DNA of 64,000 nucleotides. Origin: GWF2-33-9 sp964500435 (GTDB taxonomy: Bacteria; Bacteroidota; Ignavibacteria; Kapaibacteriales; UBA2268). Where the stretch lies: assembly GCA_964500435.1 (NCBI GenBank), contig CAZCNL010000003.1:62001-126000 (forward strand). Direction: 5' to 3'. The position numbers and the translations under genes were made by a program. Below, piece by piece: positions 62,204 to 64,000 of this stretch (its first letter is position 1; every line of letters begins with the position of its first letter). The notes under the pieces are model-generated. The model was not told the DNA's origin and ran no database searches. It saw only the letters and a program-made list of their open reading frames with translations.

Positions 62204-63598
62204 TTACCTGTTTACTATTGCAGCTTGTAATTCAGCTTCAGCGACGATTTGTCCATCAACGTATGCTAAAGCATTGAAATAGTACAAGCCAAATTTTGAT
62301 TTAGTTAATTGTAAATCGAAAACAAGTTGATCACCAGGAACAACTGGTTTTCGGAATTTTGCATTATTAATTGATGAAAAGAATGCTAATTTGTTTTCAG
62401 GATTGTCAATTTTATTAAAAATTAAAATCCCACCAGTTTGAGCAAGAGCTTCAATAATCAATACACCTGGCATAACTGGTCGACCGGGAAAATGTCCTTG
62501 GAAAAATTCTTCGTTCATTGTAACATTTTTTAGTCCTATGATGCGATTTTCTTGCATATCCATTTCAATTATTCTATCAACAAGTAAAAATGGATAACGA
62601 TGTGGCAAGAATTTCATAATATCTTCAATGTTAACGGTAGTCGAAGTTTTTCGCTGCGGTTTGATTTTATTTAATTTTTTCTTTTCCAAATATTGTTTAC
62701 GAACTAATTTGCTAAATTCGTAGTTGCTTGCGTGTCCTGGTCTGGCCGCAAGAATTTGTGCTTTGATTGGAACTCCGATTAAAGTCAAATCTCCAAGCAT
62801 ATCTAATAATTTATGGCGTGCAGGTTCGTTTTTAAATCTTAACGGGGAGTTGTTTAAATATCCATTTTCACCAACGAACGGTTCAGTTTCGATGTTAAGC
62901 ATTTTGCTTAAATTTTTCAGTTCTTCTTTTGTTACTTCTTTATCAACAATTACCAAAGCACTATCGATACTTCCGCCTTTAATAAGACCATTTTCGTATA
63001 ACATTTCCACTTCATTTAAAAAGCAAAATGTGCGAGCAGGAGCAAATTCCGTAACAAATTCTTTTTCCAAATCGAAAAGACCAGTATGTTGGCTTCCAAG
63101 TGCGGGATTGAAATAATCAATCATTACAGTAATTCTGTAATCATTTAGCGGCAGTGCAACTATTTCTACGAATTTATCTTCGTTTTTATAATCAATGGTT
63201 TCATCAATATAAAAATATTCTCTTTCAGCTTCTTGTTCTTCAATTCCTGCTTGGAGCAAAGCTTCTACGTAAGCCATTGAACTTCCATCAAAAACAGGCG
63301 GTTCATTGGCAGAAAGTTCAATCAAACAATTATCAATTTTTAGTCCTGCGAGTGCTGCTAAAACGTGTTCTACAGTATGAACTTTAACATCTCCAATGCC
63401 AAGAGTTGTTCCTCTTGATAAATCTACTACATAGTCAACTAATGCAGGTATTTCTATTTTTTCGGGGATATCTGTTCTTATAAAACGATATCCGTGATTT
63501 GGTGCGGCGGGGTAAAATGTCAATGTTGATTTATTTCCAGTATGTAAGCCAATTCCAGAAAGTGAAACGGGTTTACTAATAGTTCTTTGTTTTTCCAT
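62204..63598 (-). CDS. lpxC/fabZ: Bifunctional UDP-3-O-acyl-N-acetylglucosamine deacetylase / 3-hydroxyacyl-ACP dehydratase
   Basis: The 464-residue protein is a fusion of LpxC (about 1-300) and FabZ (about 320-464). LpxC zinc ligands are H78 in VHTVEHVLA, and H262 and D266 in RHKLLDMLGD; the general-base motif RPGHAS contains H289. FabZ has LPHRYPFLLVD, catalytic H369 in QGHFPGRPVMPG and E383 in IIEALAQ. The first activity commits precursors to lipid A; the second makes enoyl-ACP in fatty acid synthesis. Placing both in one protein can balance the shared hydroxyacyl-ACP pool. This fusion is typical of Bacteroidota/Chlorobiota and is a strong lineage marker. A short basic linker (about 300-320) joins the domains. 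Confidence 0.97.
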   Translation of the reverse strand: MEKQRTISKPVSLSGIGLHTGNKSTLTFYPAAPNHGYRFIRTDIPEKIEIPALVDYVVDLSRGTTLGIGDVKVHTVEHVLAALAGLKIDNCLIELSANEPPVFDGSSMAYVEALLQAGIEEQEAEREYFYIDETIDYKNEDKFVEIVALPLNDYRITVMIDYFNPALGSQHTGLFDLEKEFVTEFAPARTFCFLNEVEMLYENGLIKGGSIDSALVIVDKEVTKEELKNLSKMLNIETEPFVGENGYLNNSPLRFKNEPARHKLLDMLGDLTLIGVPIKAQILAARPGHASNYEFSKLVRKQYLEKKKLNKIKPQRKTSTTVNIEDIMKFLPHRYPFLLVDRIIEMDMQENRIIGLKNVTMNEEFFQGHFPGRPVMPGVLIIEALAQTGGILIFNKIDNPENKLAFFSSINNAKFRKPVVPGDQLVFDLQLTKSKFGLYYFNALAYVDGQIVAEAELQAAIVNR

Positions 63599-63683
63599 TT
63601 ATTTCCATTTAAGATTTTCAAAATTACGAAATTTTTTAATTTTTCCTTGTAATTCTCATTATAAATTAATAGATTTATATAGT

Positions 63684-64000
63684 TTATTTGAGTTTATACC
63701 AAATGGGGTCTTTTATTCCTGCTTCTTCAAATCCTTTTAAACGTAGAACACAGGAATCGCAAGTTCCGCAGGCTTCTTCAGTCTCTCTATAACAACTCCA
63801 AGTTAACTCGAAAGGAGTTTTTAGCTGAATTCCTTTTTCAATGATTTCTTTTTTACTCATTTCGATTATTGGAGTATAAATTTTTATATTTGTGGAGGGT
63901 TTTGTGCCATAAAAAATCATTTTTTCATAAGCATCAAAGAAGTCTTTACGAGTGTCAGGATAACCACTTGAATCGACTTGATTAGCACCAATATAAATGC
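63684..64000 (-). CDS. queC: 7-cyano-7-deazaguanine synthase QueC, C-terminal part
   Basis: The open frame runs off the right edge, so only the last 105 or so residues are seen. They include IYIGANQVDSSGYPDTRKDF, PIIEMSKKEIIEKG, and the C-terminal zinc site WSCYRETEEACGTCDSCVLR with four cysteines, ending DPIWYKLK. These match QueC, which converts 7-carboxy-7-deazaguanine to preQ0 with ATP and ammonia in queuosine synthesis. The true start lies outside the window. Other queuosine genes are not seen here. Confidence 0.93.
   Translation of the reverse strand, partial: IYIGANQVDSSGYPDTRKDFFDAYEKMIFYGTKPSTNIKIYTPIIEMSKKEIIEKGIQLKTPFELTWSCYRETEEACGTCDSCVLRLKGFEEAGIKDPIWYKLK

Overview
The window is a low-GC, gene-dense bacterial chromosome segment. 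I see no rRNA, insertion sequence, prophage or CRISPR array. The gene set points to the Bacteroidota/Chlorobiota (FCB) branch: a fused LpxC-FabZ, a PorX-type response regulator with a PglZ phosphatase domain, secreted proteins ending in type IX secretion (T9SS) sorting domains, a GWxTD-domain protein, DUF1573, paired Skp/OmpH chaperones next to BamA, and an M3 peptidase. A flagellar export-gate cluster (fliP-fliQ-fliR-flhB) argues against a typical Bacteroidia or Flavobacteriia genome. It fits an Ignavibacteria- or Kapabacteria-like lineage better, but that placement is inference.

Layout. 1-5.6 kb: a truncated PAS protein, thpR, miaB, a small lipoprotein and alpha-glucan phosphorylase. 5.7-11.3 kb (minus strand): an envelope operon uppS-bamA-skp-skp-lpxD. 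11.5-15.4 kb: a broken chemoreceptor-like gene, a porin-like barrel, a DUF2461 protein and a LuxR-type response regulator. 15.4-15.9 kb: an AT-rich non-coding gap. 15.9-18.8 kb: fliPQR-flhB. 18.9-24.8 kb: a LolC/E-like permease, an outer-membrane barrel, an anti-sigma-like ATPase, a Rieske protein and uvrC. 24.8-36.9 kb: M3 peptidase, a voltage-gated channel fused to a CASTOR/POLLUX-like regulatory region, glutaminyl cyclotransferase, DUF1573, a T9SS cargo protein, asd, tRNA-Pro(CGG), tsaE, porX and a TPR protein. 37-40.8 kb (minus): ftsQ-ftsA-ftsZ. 41-48.6 kb (plus): rlmD, murA, a MauE/DoxX protein, pnp and a large ASH-repeat T9SS cargo. 48.7-51.1 kb (minus): cydAB. 51.3-55 kb (plus): GWxTD protein, LptF/G permease, PAP2 phosphatase. 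55-60 kb (minus): thioredoxin-like, adenine deaminase, TPR protein, coaBC. 60.1-61.4 kb (plus): der. 61.4-64 kb (minus): lpxC/fabZ-lpxA and the C-terminal end of queC.

How the parts fit. Lipid A synthesis (lpxC/fabZ, lpxA, lpxD), outer-membrane protein assembly (bamA, skp), lipid carrier synthesis (uppS), peptidoglycan precursor synthesis (murA), division (ftsQAZ) and lipid or lipoprotein transport (LptF/G, LolC/E) make this largely a cell-envelope region. PorX together with two T9SS cargo proteins implies a functional T9SS in this organism, while fliPQR-flhB implies flagellar export components.

The most unusual items are the single-chain channel with a Cav/BacNav-like filter joined to a CASTOR-type cytosolic region, a 10-nt overlap between the tsaE stop region and the 5' end of tRNA-Pro, and a Cache chemoreceptor inactivated by a nonsense codon and lacking its signalling domain.
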